Both the position numbers and the translations under genes were made by a program. The notes beneath the pieces were generated by a model that searched no databases, was not told the DNA's origin, and was given only the letters and a program-made list of their open reading frames with translations. 64,000 nt of DNA from the NCBI GenBank assembly GCA_938014245.1, contig CALLSD010000048.1, positions 1 through 64,000 of the forward strand, given 5' to 3'. Source of the stretch: an uncultured Actinomyces sp. GTDB lineage: Bacteria; Actinomycetota; Actinomycetes; Actinomycetales; Actinomycetaceae. This document shows positions 53,164-63,251 of the stretch, one piece after another. Within the stretch, counting starts at the first letter, position 1, and each line of letters starts with the position of its first letter.

Positions 53164-54531
53164 CTATTTTTCGGCGAATTCTCCAAGTTTCCACTCAACG
53201 GCACCCGTGGCGGTGAGGGAAGGAACAAGGACTGCTCGTCCCCGCGAGGCGATGACAGGGCGTGAGTAGCCGGGGGTTTCTCCTAAGCGTGTGATCTGGC
53301 CGCTTTCCCATGAACGCAGGTACATCTGCGCATTGTTTGCCTGTGATCCGGCGCCCCATGCGATTGCCTCTTCACCGATGGACACCCAAGGAGTTCGGGA
53401 ATCGACCATGATCCACTGCGTGGGATAGTCCGCGGACTTACTGTCCCAGACTCCGAGGTAGGACGAGGCCGCGGAAGACGTCGTTGATGGACTAACGAGG
53501 ACCGCATGGTGATCTCTGGCGGCGTAGAGCCCACTGATTCGATAGTCCTGTGATTTCAGGTCGAAGTGGGTGGTGACCCCTGAGAAATCCGTGCCGCTGA
53601 GCGTGACAACGCGAGAGGGGAGCGGTGAATCCTTTGGAGTGGCGACCGCGCTGAGTCCCTGCTCAGAGAGCGCGGGGTAGGCCCCAAAGAGAAGAATCTG
53701 CGGTTTGTTGGAGCTCGTTGAAGCGTCCAGGCTCTGAGTGACGATCAGTGAGTAATCTCCGTGATCAGTTGAGGCTTTTGCGCCGTAGAACGCGTGTGTC
53801 CCATCGCTGACGGGAGGAAGTTCTCCTGAGCTCCGGGGACTGTGAGCGGGAAGATCGCTCCACGTCATCACGGTGTGCAGACGCTGCTCGTCCATATTCC
53901 AGGAGTAAATCGTCCACGGGGCAAAGACATTGTCCTCTTGGTGGTCTCCGGTTGAGGAAGAAGAAACCTGCCGTCCGAGGAAAGTAATCCAGGGACCGCT
54001 TTGTGTCCCGTCGAGGGGTTCAACGTAGTTGCCGTCTTCTCGAAGTAAATCCGGCGAGAGCTCGCGTATCCCTTGTGGGGAAAGAATCGCTGGCTTGTAG
54101 GAGTACAGGTCGTTCGGGTCACGTGTCGACGAGCCAAAAACCTCAGAGGTATCGATGGGAAGAGAAGGAATCTGCCGGAAATCCCCGCCCAATGTCCATT
54201 TCTCTTCGACGGAAGATGCTTGGCTTTGTCCCGATGGAGACAATTCACATGGCTGATCGCTCGCGTGCATCGCAACAAGATCAAAAGGAAGAGAGAGATC
54301 TGTGCATACACGCTCGCGAGGATCCTCCAGCGCGGACTGCGCAACGAGAGGCTCGAAGACGCCATCCATCTGACGAGGCGATACACTCGCGCTCGCCGAG
54401 GTCGAGGAATCCCCGCTCCCTCCGCTTGCGCAGCCGCCAAGGGCGACAAGAGCGCAGGCGCTGAGGAAAGCAAAGCGACGCAGGGATGCGCGGCCTCGGC
54501 GATGAGGAGAAAACACCGACTTAGCGGGCAC
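53164..54531 (-). CDS. Lipoprotein, possible beta-propeller, unknown
   Basis: 455 residues from GTG 54531, overlapping the end of the LGFP gene. Arg-rich head, hydrophobic stretch and lipobox LGGC, then a Ser-rich linker and a beta-rich extracellular body with repeated WxxxD/W-type blades (GPWITFLGRQVS, APWTIYSWNMDE, YLGVWDSKSADYPTQWIMVDS). Propeller is only a guess from spacing. Start uncertain: a GTG at 54516 is possible and no strong ribosome site is seen. Confidence 0.6.
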   Translation of the reverse strand: MPAKSVFSPHRRGRASLRRFAFLSACALVALGGCASGGSGDSSTSASASVSPRQMDGVFEPLVAQSALEDPRERVCTDLSLPFDLVAMHASDQPCELSPSGQSQASSVEEKWTLGGDFRQIPSLPIDTSEVFGSSTRDPNDLYSYKPAILSPQGIRELSPDLLREDGNYVEPLDGTQSGPWITFLGRQVSSSSTGDHQEDNVFAPWTIYSWNMDEQRLHTVMTWSDLPAHSPRSSGELPPVSDGTHAFYGAKASTDHGDYSLIVTQSLDASTSSNKPQILLFGAYPALSEQGLSAVATPKDSPLPSRVVTLSGTDFSGVTTHFDLKSQDYRISGLYAARDHHAVLVSPSTTSSAASSYLGVWDSKSADYPTQWIMVDSRTPWVSIGEEAIAWGAGSQANNAQMYLRSWESGQITRLGETPGYSRPVIASRGRAVLVPSLTATGAVEWKLGEFAEK

Positions 54532-56420
54532 TGTAGATGCCAATGTGCTCGCGTCCGTCACGCTCAACCTCAGTTTGAAGGAAATTCTGAGTGAAGGAGG
54601 GGAGGTGGTACCAGAACTGTTCCTCGCCGCCCCAGAGGTAGTGGACTCCCGGGTCGGCAATCCGCATCGAGTCAGTGTTGGCGTCGTATGAGGTCACGAC
54701 CATGATGTGGGAGAAGGTCGAGTTCGGGTGACCGTTGTAGTGGGGGCCACCTCGGCGTTCTTGAGCATCAACAGCCGTCGGCAATCCCTTTGAGAAGGAT
54801 GCCTTCACGGAATCACGGACCTGCTCAACCGAAGGAGTGTGAATCGTTGTGTAGGCATCGCGGCCCAGCCAACGATTCATCCCGTACTCGAAACGACGGT
54901 CATGGAAACTCGTGTAGCCGTATCCCACGGTGTTCATATAATCGCGGCTTGCCACGGCGTTGATACTGAGCGGCGTTCCCTGTGCGGAGTGGTGAGCGCC
55001 GATCGCGTTGAGGATCATCCAACCACTGGTCGGACCGCAGAAATAGTTATTAGGCTGCCCGGCCCACGTGACATTGAAGTCATTGGTCTTCTCTAGAACT
55101 CCGTGTTCGAAGTTCTGCTTGTGACGGTTTCCGTCCCAGTAGGGTTCGGAGGTCGGGTATCCCAGGTGGCCGCGTTCATAACCGTGATTGCCGTATTCGG
55201 CAAGCAAATCCAGGGGAACAGCGTGAGAACCAGAGCGCGGCGACCAGTAGGCGGTTCCGCCTTGGAAAATTTGGTAGATGCCGCCGTTCGCGGAAGGCGT
55301 TTCATCTGAGGAGGGATAGCCAAGCTCTCCGCGCTCCCAGTTGTAGAAACCGTAGGTCCCCATGATTGCGTCATGGACGAAATAGGAATCCGAGCCGGGG
55401 TGCCAGTATGCGGTTCCACCTTGGAAAATTTGGTAGACGCCGCCGTTTGCAGAAGGGGTTTCATTGCTCAGCGGGTAGCCGTAGCGTCCCCATTCATATC
55501 CAGCGCGTCCATATGCTCCCAGCATTGCGTCGTGCACGTAGTAGGTGCCTGTACGGGGGTGCCAGTATGCGGTTCCGCCTTGGAAAGTCTGATACACGCC
55601 GCCACCCGCCGTAGCGGTCTCTTCGCCCGTCGGGTAGCCCATCTGGCCGCGTTCCCAGCCCTGGCCTTCCCACAGATTACGGATACCGCCGGTAACCCTG
55701 TGAGCACCAGTGCGCGGGTGGTAGTAAATCGAGCCGCCGGTGAAGTGCTGGTATGCGCCGCCATTGGCGGCATCCTTCATCTCATCGTTCAGAGGCCAGC
55801 CCAGCGAGCGGCCTTCTGTTTCTGCGGTTTTGTAGCGTTCGAGAATTTTGCCCCAGATGGGGTGGGCTCCGCCCTGGCTGCTCCAACGAATTTGGCCGTT
55901 TTCATAGGTTTGGAGCGCGCCGCGAATCCCCGCGATGGTCTGGTTCTCTTCGTCAGAGGTTGGGAAACCAAGGGGGCCGTTTTCCCACTTTTGTGCGCTG
56001 TAGGCACTGTGGATTCCGCCTCGCGAGGCATGCGCACCATACTGAGCGGTCCAGTAGATTTGGCCGCCGCGGTAGAACTGAATGAAAGCGCCGTCGCGCA
56101 GGGGAACTAGCCCAGAGGTGGCAGTGCCAAGTACTCCGTTTTCTCCGCTCATGTCCTGCCAGCGCTGGCGAATTGCGTCAGCGGGGGAGATCGATGTGGG
56201 GGGGTGTAGTAATCGTGGTAGTGGTGGGCGCGGCCTCGCTAGGGGTTGCGTGTGCCGAGGCCGTGGGGGAAACCGATGGCGTCGCCTCGCTGGCCGCGGT
56301 GCTGACCGACGGAGAAGGGGATGGTGAAGTGGAAGAAGAATCTGCGTGCGTTGTAGGGGCAAGTGCAAGCGCAAACAGTGCTGACACTGCACAGGTTGAT
56401 GCGATAGATGAATGCTTCAT
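54521..56420 (-). pseudogene. Secreted LGFP-repeat protein with C39-like domain, frameshifted at C7 tract
   Basis: The start is MKHSSIAST... (ATG 56420, AGGAGAC 6 nt before), with a signal peptide and a Ser/Thr/Pro linker, ending early at PPHIDLPR. The other frame continues from PPTSISPADAIRQRW as an intact ~580-residue protein. Removing one C from the C7 tract (56198-56204) joins them in phase. The rest has about seven LGFP-type repeats (LGFPTSDEE, LGWPLNDE, MGYPTGEE, LGYPSSDE) and a C-terminal papain-like C39 domain (NNYFCGPTSGWMILNAIG, SHIMVVTSYD). LGFP repeats bind cell-wall polysaccharide in related bacteria. Phase variation, true decay or a sequencing slip are all possible. Confidence 0.78.
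56198..56204 (-). repeat. Homopolymer C7 (coding strand) at frameshift
   Basis: Seven G on the plus strand. It is exactly where the signal-peptide frame and the LGFP frame meet; C6 would give one continuous protein. Confidence 0.85.
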
Positions 56421-56536
56421 GAAGAAGTCTCCTGGGGGGCAATGAAACTTACTCTTCAACCACCCTAACTCAAGCGATATCGAGACAGGTGAGCTTGGCT
56501 TGGCAATTTCATCACAATTGCCCGTAGGCTTATCTC

Positions 56537-57538
56537 ATGAGCAATCCACGAGTCATCGCCGTCGTCGTTGCATGGAACCGAGCAGCACTTTTACGTGAAA
56601 CTCTTGATGGGCTTGCCGCTCAGACCCGCCCTCTCGACGGCGTTGTTGTGGTTGATAACGCGTCCAGCGACGAGACTCCGCAACTCATTGCCTCTCACCC
56701 CGTCGTTTCCAACGTCGTCACTTTGCCGCAAAACTACGGTGGCGCTGGTGGTTTTGCTGCCGGAATTGCTAGGGCAATGACTGTGGGTGCCGACCTCGTG
56801 TGGATCATGGATGACGACACGATCCCGACCCCAACCGCGCTTGAAGTTCTCTTGCAAACCCGCGAGGCCTATCCCGGCACGCCGGCCGTTCTGGCATGTC
56901 GAGCCGATTGGATTGACGGACGCGAGCACCCGATGAATGCGCCTCGTGAGCGCTTCTTGATCTCGCGTGAGCTTCGTGAACACGCGGCTGCGGTTGGTGC
57001 GCGTCAGATTCGCACGGCCTCTTTCGTTGCGATCATGATCGATGCTCGCGCGATTGAGGAAGAAGGGCTTCCTGAAGCCGCCTACTTCTTGTGGAATGAC
57101 GATTTTGAATACACTGCGCGCCTACTCAAGGGACGGGTGGGGCTTTACGTGGATGGCGCACGTGTCGAGCATCGAACGAAGACCTTCGGAAACTCCACCG
57201 CCGACCCGGGGCCGCGTTTCTACAACGAAGTTCGTAACAAGGTGTGGGCGCTTGGTACCTCGTCTGGTTTTGGGCTCTTTGATCGCTGTGCTTTTGGGGT
57301 GGCGACCGCACTGCGCTGGGCAAAGATGCTTGCGGCGTCTTCCGATCGCTCGGCTGCTGTGGATTACCTACGAGAGGGTTTGCGTGATGCATGGCGTCCG
57401 CCTCTGCGCTCAAGCGAGATCCTTCATCTGACGGAAGTTGCCGATGAAGTCGCTGCTCTTGAACAGGGCCGGCGCGCTTGCGGGTGCGGATGTTCCTCTT
57501 CGGGGGCGCGCGAGTGTGCTAAGGGGGAGCATCAATGA
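56537..57538 (+). CDS. Family 2 glycosyltransferase, GlfT1-like galactofuranosyltransferase
   Basis: 333 residues. GT-A fold: VVVAWNRAALLRETLDGLAAQT, VVDNASSDET, DLVWIMDDDTIP (DxD metal site) and YFLWNDDFEYTARL. The whole pattern, in particular WIMDDD and WNDDFEY, matches GlfT1-type enzymes that start galactofuran chains from UDP-Galf. Near-leaderless start (TAGGCT about 7 nt upstream). The C-terminal Cys-rich tail CGCGCSSSG is unusual. Overlaps the next gene by 4 nt. Confidence 0.85.
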   Translation: MSNPRVIAVVVAWNRAALLRETLDGLAAQTRPLDGVVVVDNASSDETPQLIASHPVVSNVVTLPQNYGGAGGFAAGIARAMTVGADLVWIMDDDTIPTPTALEVLLQTREAYPGTPAVLACRADWIDGREHPMNAPRERFLISRELREHAAAVGARQIRTASFVAIMIDARAIEEEGLPEAAYFLWNDDFEYTARLLKGRVGLYVDGARVEHRTKTFGNSTADPGPRFYNEVRNKVWALGTSSGFGLFDRCAFGVATALRWAKMLAASSDRSAAVDYLREGLRDAWRPPLRSSEILHLTEVADEVAALEQGRRACGCGCSSSGARECAKGEHQ

Positions 57539-58395
57539 CAGTCGGTGACTTCTCAGTCCTTCTCCCTGTCTATGCAGGCGACCAGCCGGAGTTTTTCTTC
57601 CGTTCTGTGTCCAGCGCAACGCGGGAACAAGAGGTTTCTCCCAAGCAACTCGTGGTTGTATGTGATGGTCCCGTTGACGAGGGCATTTCTGACTTCCTTC
57701 ACCGCGCCTCGCGAGGGGAAGAAACCGATGTACTGGGGCACATCGATGTTCGAGTCGTGCGACTCAAGCACAATATGGGACTGGCGAATGCGCTCAATAT
57801 CGGCCTTGCGCACTGCTCCCACGACATCGTCGCTCGCGTTGATGCCGACGATATTTCGCTTCCTCAGCGCTTTGCGATCCAGATTCCTCTGGTTGAAGGA
57901 GGGCTTGGACTTCTGGGGTCTGCGATTCAAGAATTCAGTGACGACGAGGCCGAGGCTGGGCTTGTGCGTTCCATGCCGACCAGCGAAGAAGAGATCCGTC
58001 GGGTCATTTCCTACCGCTCTCCCTTCGCGCACCCCTCAGTTGTGTACCGCAAGAGTGCGGTCGAGGCAGTTGGAGGATATGAGCATCTCCAATTGATGGA
58101 GGACTACCTTTTGTTTGCGCGAATGGTGGCTGCAGGTGTTCCCTGCGGGAACACCCCTGAAGTTCTGGTCCGTTATCGCGTGGGATCGGGCGCCTATAAG
58201 AGGCGTGGGGGGAGACACATGTTGCGCTCAGAGATGCGTCTGCAAAAGATCTTCCGCAACGAAGGCATCGTTTCCAATGCTCAATTTGCCCGAAACCTTG
58301 CCATTCGTGGTGCTTATCGCTTGATTCCCACCGATCTGCGTCAAGTGCTGTATCGAGGCGTTGGAAAGATGCGTTGGTTCGTGTCGAAGGGCTAA
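57535..58395 (+). CDS. Family 2 glycosyltransferase
   Basis: 286 residues: SVLLPVYAGDQPEFFFRSVSSA, LKHNMGLANALNIGLAHC, VARVDADD (DxD), and MEDYLLFARMVAAG. Typical inverting GT2 of cell-surface polysaccharides (rhamnosyl- or galactosyl-transfer is common in this subgroup). In the galactofuran cluster it may add a side-chain or linker sugar. Coupled to the GlfT1-like gene by ATGA. Confidence 0.85.
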   Translation: MTVGDFSVLLPVYAGDQPEFFFRSVSSATREQEVSPKQLVVVCDGPVDEGISDFLHRASRGEETDVLGHIDVRVVRLKHNMGLANALNIGLAHCSHDIVARVDADDISLPQRFAIQIPLVEGGLGLLGSAIQEFSDDEAEAGLVRSMPTSEEEIRRVISYRSPFAHPSVVYRKSAVEAVGGYEHLQLMEDYLLFARMVAAGVPCGNTPEVLVRYRVGSGAYKRRGGRHMLRSEMRLQKIFRNEGIVSNAQFARNLAIRGAYRLIPTDLRQVLYRGVGKMRWFVSKG

Positions 58396-58453
58396 AGAAA
58401 CGATTCACTCAGTTCTTTCGCTTATACTGACTGGGATTGAAAGGAGTTCGACC

Positions 58454-59620
58454 GTGAACTATGACCTTGTTGTCGTCGGATCTGGCCTTTTCGGCCTGAC
58501 AATTGCTGAGCAGGCCGCATCCCGCTGGGGCCTCCGTGTTGCAATCGTTGAGCGTCGCTCGCACCTTGGTGGCAATGCCTACTCTGAGATTGATCCGGAA
58601 ACCGGTATCGAAGTTCATAAGTACGGTGCACACCTCTTCCACACCTCAAATGAGCGCGTGTGGGAGTACGTCAATCGTTTCACCTCCTTTACCTCTTATG
58701 TTCACCGCGTCTGGACCACCGTTGATGGTGTCGTCTACCCGATGCCGGTGAACCTGGGAACCATCAACCAGTTCTTCTCCGCTGCCTACGGCCCGGACGA
58801 GGCCCGCGCCCTCATTGCCCAGCAGGCAGCAGAAGTTGACGGCCAAGAGATTACCGACTTTGAGTCCAAGGGTGTTTCCCTGGTTGGTCGCCCCCTCTTC
58901 GAGGCCTTCTTCAAGAACTACACCGCCAAGCAGTGGCAGACCGATCCTAAGGATCTTCCCGCCTCGATCATTTCGCGCCTTCCTGTGCGCTACAACTACG
59001 ATTCGCGCTACTTCAACGATAAGTACGAAGGTCTGCCGGTGGATGGCTACACCGCGTGGATGGAACGCATGGTGGCCTCGGACCTCATCGATGTCTACTT
59101 GGATACCGACTTCTTCGATTCCGAGAACCCGCTGAATAAGGCCGCGGTCGTCGGCAAGGTTCCGGTCGTCTACACCGGCCCGGTTGATCGCTACTTCGAC
59201 TACTCGGCAGGTGACCTGTCCTGGCGCACCGTCGACTTCGAAAAGGAAGTCGTCGACACCGGTGACTACCAGGGCTGCTCCGTCATGAACTACGGCGATA
59301 TCGATGTTCCCTTCACGCGAATCATCGAATTCCGTCACTTCCACCCCGAGCGTGACTACCAGGATGAGAAGACCGTGATCTTCCGCGAGTTCTCGCGCTT
59401 CGCTGATCACGGCGACGAGCCCTACTACCCGGTGAACACCGCGCAGGATCGTGAACGCCTCGAGCAGTACCGCGAACTCATGAAGAATGAAGACCGTGTC
59501 TTCTTCGGGGGCCGCCTTGGTACCTACAAGTACCTGGATATGCACATGGCCATCGCTTCGGCACTGACGATGCTCGATAACGAGCTTGCCCCCTTGTTCG
59601 AGGATGGGACCACTCGTTGA
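58454..59620 (+). CDS. glf: UDP-galactopyranose mutase
   Basis: 388 residues: FAD-binding VVVGSGLFGLTIAEQAA, the HxYGAHLFHTSNERVW block, FKNYTAKQWQTDP and VYTGPVDRYFDY. Converts UDP-Galp to UDP-Galf, the donor for galactofuran. GTG 58454 follows AGGAG by 7 nt. The neighbouring GlfT-type transferases use its product. Confidence 0.96.
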   Translation: MNYDLVVVGSGLFGLTIAEQAASRWGLRVAIVERRSHLGGNAYSEIDPETGIEVHKYGAHLFHTSNERVWEYVNRFTSFTSYVHRVWTTVDGVVYPMPVNLGTINQFFSAAYGPDEARALIAQQAAEVDGQEITDFESKGVSLVGRPLFEAFFKNYTAKQWQTDPKDLPASIISRLPVRYNYDSRYFNDKYEGLPVDGYTAWMERMVASDLIDVYLDTDFFDSENPLNKAAVVGKVPVVYTGPVDRYFDYSAGDLSWRTVDFEKEVVDTGDYQGCSVMNYGDIDVPFTRIIEFRHFHPERDYQDEKTVIFREFSRFADHGDEPYYPVNTAQDRERLEQYRELMKNEDRVFFGGRLGTYKYLDMHMAIASALTMLDNELAPLFEDGTTR

Positions 59621-60495
59621 GTAACATCGCATCGCAGCAATTTCAAACCCCGGGCAAGTCATCGGGACTGATCGAGGTTTTCCGTCAGCCCTACCTGACC
59701 AGCCTCATCGTTCATAAGGAGCTGCGGGCTCGCTATCGCGGCTCGATCTTTGGAATGCTGTGGAGCTACGCGAAGCCTCTGACCCAATTCTTGGTTTTCT
59801 ACTTCGCACTTGGCGTTTTTATGAAGATGAACCGCGCCGTGGAGAACTATGTGATTTACATGTTCTCCGGCGTGGTTCTCATGAACTATTTCTCGGAAGT
59901 TTTTGGCAACGCAACCCGATCTGTTGTCGGCAATGCACCGTTGGTGAAGAAAATCTATCTTCCTCGCGAGCTGTTCCCGATGTCGGCGATGTGGGTCGCC
60001 CTTGTTCACTTCCTCCCGCAGGTCGCTGTTCTTTTCGTCGGTGCGCTTCTTTTTGGCTGGCATCCGACTGTGTGGGGAGTTTTGGCAATCCTTGCAGCTT
60101 TCCTCATCGTGTCAATGTTTGCTCTGGGGATTGGCCTTTTCTCCGGTGCACTCAACGTGTTCTACCGAGATTCAGAGAACTTCGTTGACCTGATCTTGAT
60201 GATGGCCACGTGGGTGTCTCCCGTTTTGTACACGTGGTTTAGCGTGCGCGACGTCTTGGATGCCCACGGCTGGCACTGGTTGTGGTGGGTGTACGAGGCC
60301 AATCCGCTGACTATTGCGGTTGAGCTTTTCCACTATGGGTTCTGGCAGCCGACGCTGGTTGATACTGCTGCGAATCCGTACCTCCCGAATCTGGGCCTGT
60401 GGACGGGAATTGCTCTTCTGATTTCTCTTGGCGCCGTCATCTTTGGCGAGGTCTCTTTCAGGCGCATGGATCCCAAGTTCGCCCAGGAGCTGTGA
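59617..60495 (+). CDS. wzm: Polysaccharide ABC exporter permease (Wzm-type)
   Basis: 292 residues, six membrane helices, ABC-2 family: YRGSIFGMLWSYAKPLTQFLVFY and VKKIYLPRELFPMSA are the usual Wzm/TagG motifs. TTG start overlaps the glf stop. Exports the lipid-linked glycan together with the next ATPase; homologous to the Rv3783 galactan exporter by context. Confidence 0.9.
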   Translation: MSNIASQQFQTPGKSSGLIEVFRQPYLTSLIVHKELRARYRGSIFGMLWSYAKPLTQFLVFYFALGVFMKMNRAVENYVIYMFSGVVLMNYFSEVFGNATRSVVGNAPLVKKIYLPRELFPMSAMWVALVHFLPQVAVLFVGALLFGWHPTVWGVLAILAAFLIVSMFALGIGLFSGALNVFYRDSENFVDLILMMATWVSPVLYTWFSVRDVLDAHGWHWLWWVYEANPLTIAVELFHYGFWQPTLVDTAANPYLPNLGLWTGIALLISLGAVIFGEVSFRRMDPKFAQEL

Positions 60496-61223
60496 TGACT
60501 GAAGTTATTCGCGTTGAAGATGTTGTTAAAGAATTCGCACTGCGTAATACGCACACCTTGAAGGATCGTTTGGTCTGGAGCCTGACGGGGCGCCGCAGCC
60601 AATTGGTCAATCACTTCCGAGCCCTTGACCACGTGAGTTTCACGGTCGAACAGGGAGACTCAATCGGTCTGATCGGCTTCAACGGTTCAGGTAAGTCGAC
60701 CATGCTCAAGCTCATTTCCGGTGTTATTACCCCGGACGAGGGTTCAGTGGGATACCGCGGCCGCATGGCTGGCCTCATTGAAGTTGGCGCGGGCTTTCAC
60801 CCGGATCTGACGGGCCGGGAGAACGTTTTCCTGAACGGCGCAATTCTGGGCATGAGTAAAGAGCAGATCGAAGCTGCTTTTGACGATATTGTTGCTTTTT
60901 CGGAGATTGAGAAGTTTATCGATACCGAGGTGAAGTTCTACTCCTCGGGTATGTTCTTGCGTTTGGCTTTCGCTGTCGCAGTGCACACCAGCCCGGATAT
61001 CTTCCTTGTTGATGAGATTTTGGCTGTGGGCGACGAACCCTTCCAACGCAAGTGCCTTGACCGTATCCATGAGATGCAAGAACAAGGGACCTCCTTGGTG
61101 ATTGTGAGCCACGACCTGGACCTGATTGCGCGCCTGTGCAATAGGGGAGTGCTGCTGCACCACGGTGAGCTTCTTGTTGATGGAAGCGCGCAAGAAGCAG
61201 TCGATCGACTGCGTTCCCTCTGA
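60495..61223 (+). CDS. wzt: Polysaccharide ABC exporter ATPase (Wzt-type)
   Basis: 242 residues: Walker A GFNGSGKST, signature YSSGMFLRLAFA, Walker B IFLVDEILAVGD. No C-terminal carbohydrate-binding domain, so it resembles TagH/Rv3781 rather than long Wzt proteins. ATG overlaps the permease stop (TGATG). Confidence 0.9.
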   Translation: MTEVIRVEDVVKEFALRNTHTLKDRLVWSLTGRRSQLVNHFRALDHVSFTVEQGDSIGLIGFNGSGKSTMLKLISGVITPDEGSVGYRGRMAGLIEVGAGFHPDLTGRENVFLNGAILGMSKEQIEAAFDDIVAFSEIEKFIDTEVKFYSSGMFLRLAFAVAVHTSPDIFLVDEILAVGDEPFQRKCLDRIHEMQEQGTSLVIVSHDLDLIARLCNRGVLLHHGELLVDGSAQEAVDRLRSL

Positions 61224-61250
61224 TACCTCGCACCTAGATCAGGAGAGAAA

Positions 61251-63251
61251 ATGGCATGGCTCTCGGTGATCGTTCCGGCGCTTGTGCTGGCTGCGATCCT
61301 GTACGTTCCCGGTATTGCGGTTAACGCTCTTTTCCTGCGTAAACGCCTCTATACGGTCGGTTTTGCACCCGTGACGGGAGCAGCGATCTTGGGCTTCGCG
61401 TCACTTGCGAGCGGAGTTATTCCAGGACACTGGAGCCTCAAGTTTGTCCTGTGCTGCGAAATCGGTGTGTTTATCGTGGTTGCGGGGATCATGTGGTTGT
61501 GTGGTTCGAGGCCTAGGCATTGGGTTGAGAACTATAAGAGGCTTTTCTCGGGCTGGGCGGGGTCGCGTGCCATCGGCCTGGTCGGTGCACTGATTGTTAA
61601 TGCCGTGATCGCAATCGGAGTTTTCGTTCGTTCTGTTCCCTCTCCCCAGGCTTTCTTTGCAACCTACGACACCCCCTTCCATATGTCCGTGATCCGCTGG
61701 CTGATCGAAAGCGGTGACGGATCCTCACTTCATAGCGCAGCTGTTGACGGCACCGTTGGCTCACACTTCTATCCCGCTCTGTGGCACGGCTGGGTATCTA
61801 TGGTAATTTCCGGCTTGGGAACCCCTATGACGGTTGCGATTAATGCCTCGTGCTTGGTGGTTTTGCTGACCATCTGGCCACTTTCTTCTGCCGTTCTGAC
61901 GGACGTGCTTTTTGGGAAGAAGGTGCGCCTATCGCCAGTTTTTGCCGTTCTGGTTTCTTCGCTTTTTGCGGCATATCCCTGGGGATTGCTTGCCTTCGGC
62001 GTCTTGTACTCAAACTTCTTCTCCTACGCGCTCGCGCCTGCTTACCTTGCGGCATTTGTTCTTTTGCTTCGAGGCGTTCTTGTCAAGCAATTCAAGGGTG
62101 CTGAGCTCTGCGGTCTGATTCTGATTGCTATTGGTGGTTTTGCAGCAATTGCCTTGGCTCAGCCCAACTCGGTCTTCACCCTTGCGGTTATTCTTTTCCC
62201 CTATGTGGTTGCTCTTGCTTTCAACCAGGTGCATCGTCGGAGCGGGAGCATTATTAAGGCGGTCTTGGTCGCAATTGTGCTGGTCGCTCTGGCCGCGTGC
62301 CTGTGGTATGCGCTGTATAGAGCTCCGTTCATGCAACGCACCGTTACGTGGCGTTGGGATTCCTTCCAAAGTCCAAAACGCGCGATTGCGGCGGTCCTTC
62401 TTCTGTCGACGAATGCAGCATCGGTGCGTTTGGCTGCACAGTGGCTCCTTGCCATTGGCGTTGCCATCGGTGGTCTTCTTGCCGTCATCAAATACCGTCG
62501 GGCCTGGCTTGTCATTTCCTACGCATTCATCGCCGCGCTCTATGTTTTGTGTGCGGCCTTTGAGGGGAAATTCCGAGACATCGCGACGGGATTCTGGTAT
62601 CACGACTCTTATCGCCCCGCCGGTGCGATGTCAATCCTTGCAGTTCCGCTGATGGCGCTTGCTCTTGCGTGGTTGAACGAAAATCTTGTGAAGACGTCAC
62701 ATCCCAAGGGCGCCGCTTTTCGTTTCATCTCCTCTGCGCTCATCTATGTTCTGATCGCTGCAGTCACGCTGACTGGGGGAAATATCAAGTGGCGAATCAA
62801 TTCGATGCAAGATGCCGCTGAAGACCGAGCAAGCCACTACACCTATTCCGATGAAATCGCCTTCATGGACGAGGCGCGCCAGATCACCGGAACTCAGGGA
62901 AAGGTTGCTAATGATCCCTTCGATGGATCGATGTTTGGATACGCAACCAGTGGATTGCCGGTTGTCTTCACTTCCATGCCGGGGAACTGGATTGGCCAGA
63001 TGAAACCGGATACTACTGTCATCATGGATGACTTGTACAAGGTTTCCGAAGACCCGCAAGAAATTTGCCCGGTGATCCAACAGGAGGATATCCGCTACGC
63101 GATTGTTCTTGAGCGTCATCGACAGATCTTTGATGAACACTCGCCTTGGACCGGCATTCGGAACATTACTCCGGAAACACCCGGTTTTGAGCGTGTTCTG
63201 GAACGCGGACCATACAGTCTTTACAAGATCACTGCCTGCGGTCTTGGCTAA
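61251..63251 (+). CDS. DUF6541-type polytopic membrane protein
   Basis: 666 residues, about 13 helices, with an extracytoplasmic loop motif YDTPFHMSVIRWLIESGDGSS and YPALWHGW, which resemble the catalytic first loop of GT-C glycosyltransferases; the C-terminal ~150 residues are outside. Likely a lipid-linked sugar transferase in the same glycan pathway. AGGAGAG precedes the ATG. Confidence 0.72.
   Translation: MAWLSVIVPALVLAAILYVPGIAVNALFLRKRLYTVGFAPVTGAAILGFASLASGVIPGHWSLKFVLCCEIGVFIVVAGIMWLCGSRPRHWVENYKRLFSGWAGSRAIGLVGALIVNAVIAIGVFVRSVPSPQAFFATYDTPFHMSVIRWLIESGDGSSLHSAAVDGTVGSHFYPALWHGWVSMVISGLGTPMTVAINASCLVVLLTIWPLSSAVLTDVLFGKKVRLSPVFAVLVSSLFAAYPWGLLAFGVLYSNFFSYALAPAYLAAFVLLLRGVLVKQFKGAELCGLILIAIGGFAAIALAQPNSVFTLAVILFPYVVALAFNQVHRRSGSIIKAVLVAIVLVALAACLWYALYRAPFMQRTVTWRWDSFQSPKRAIAAVLLLSTNAASVRLAAQWLLAIGVAIGGLLAVIKYRRAWLVISYAFIAALYVLCAAFEGKFRDIATGFWYHDSYRPAGAMSILAVPLMALALAWLNENLVKTSHPKGAAFRFISSALIYVLIAAVTLTGGNIKWRINSMQDAAEDRASHYTYSDEIAFMDEARQITGTQGKVANDPFDGSMFGYATSGLPVVFTSMPGNWIGQMKPDTTVIMDDLYKVSEDPQEICPVIQQEDIRYAIVLERHRQIFDEHSPWTGIRNITPETPGFERVLERGPYSLYKITACGLG

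Noticed and set aside
54900..56100. Tandem DNA repeats in the LGFP gene as a separate repeat element
   Set aside because: The repeats are coding LGFP modules in phase with the protein, so they are part of the gene.
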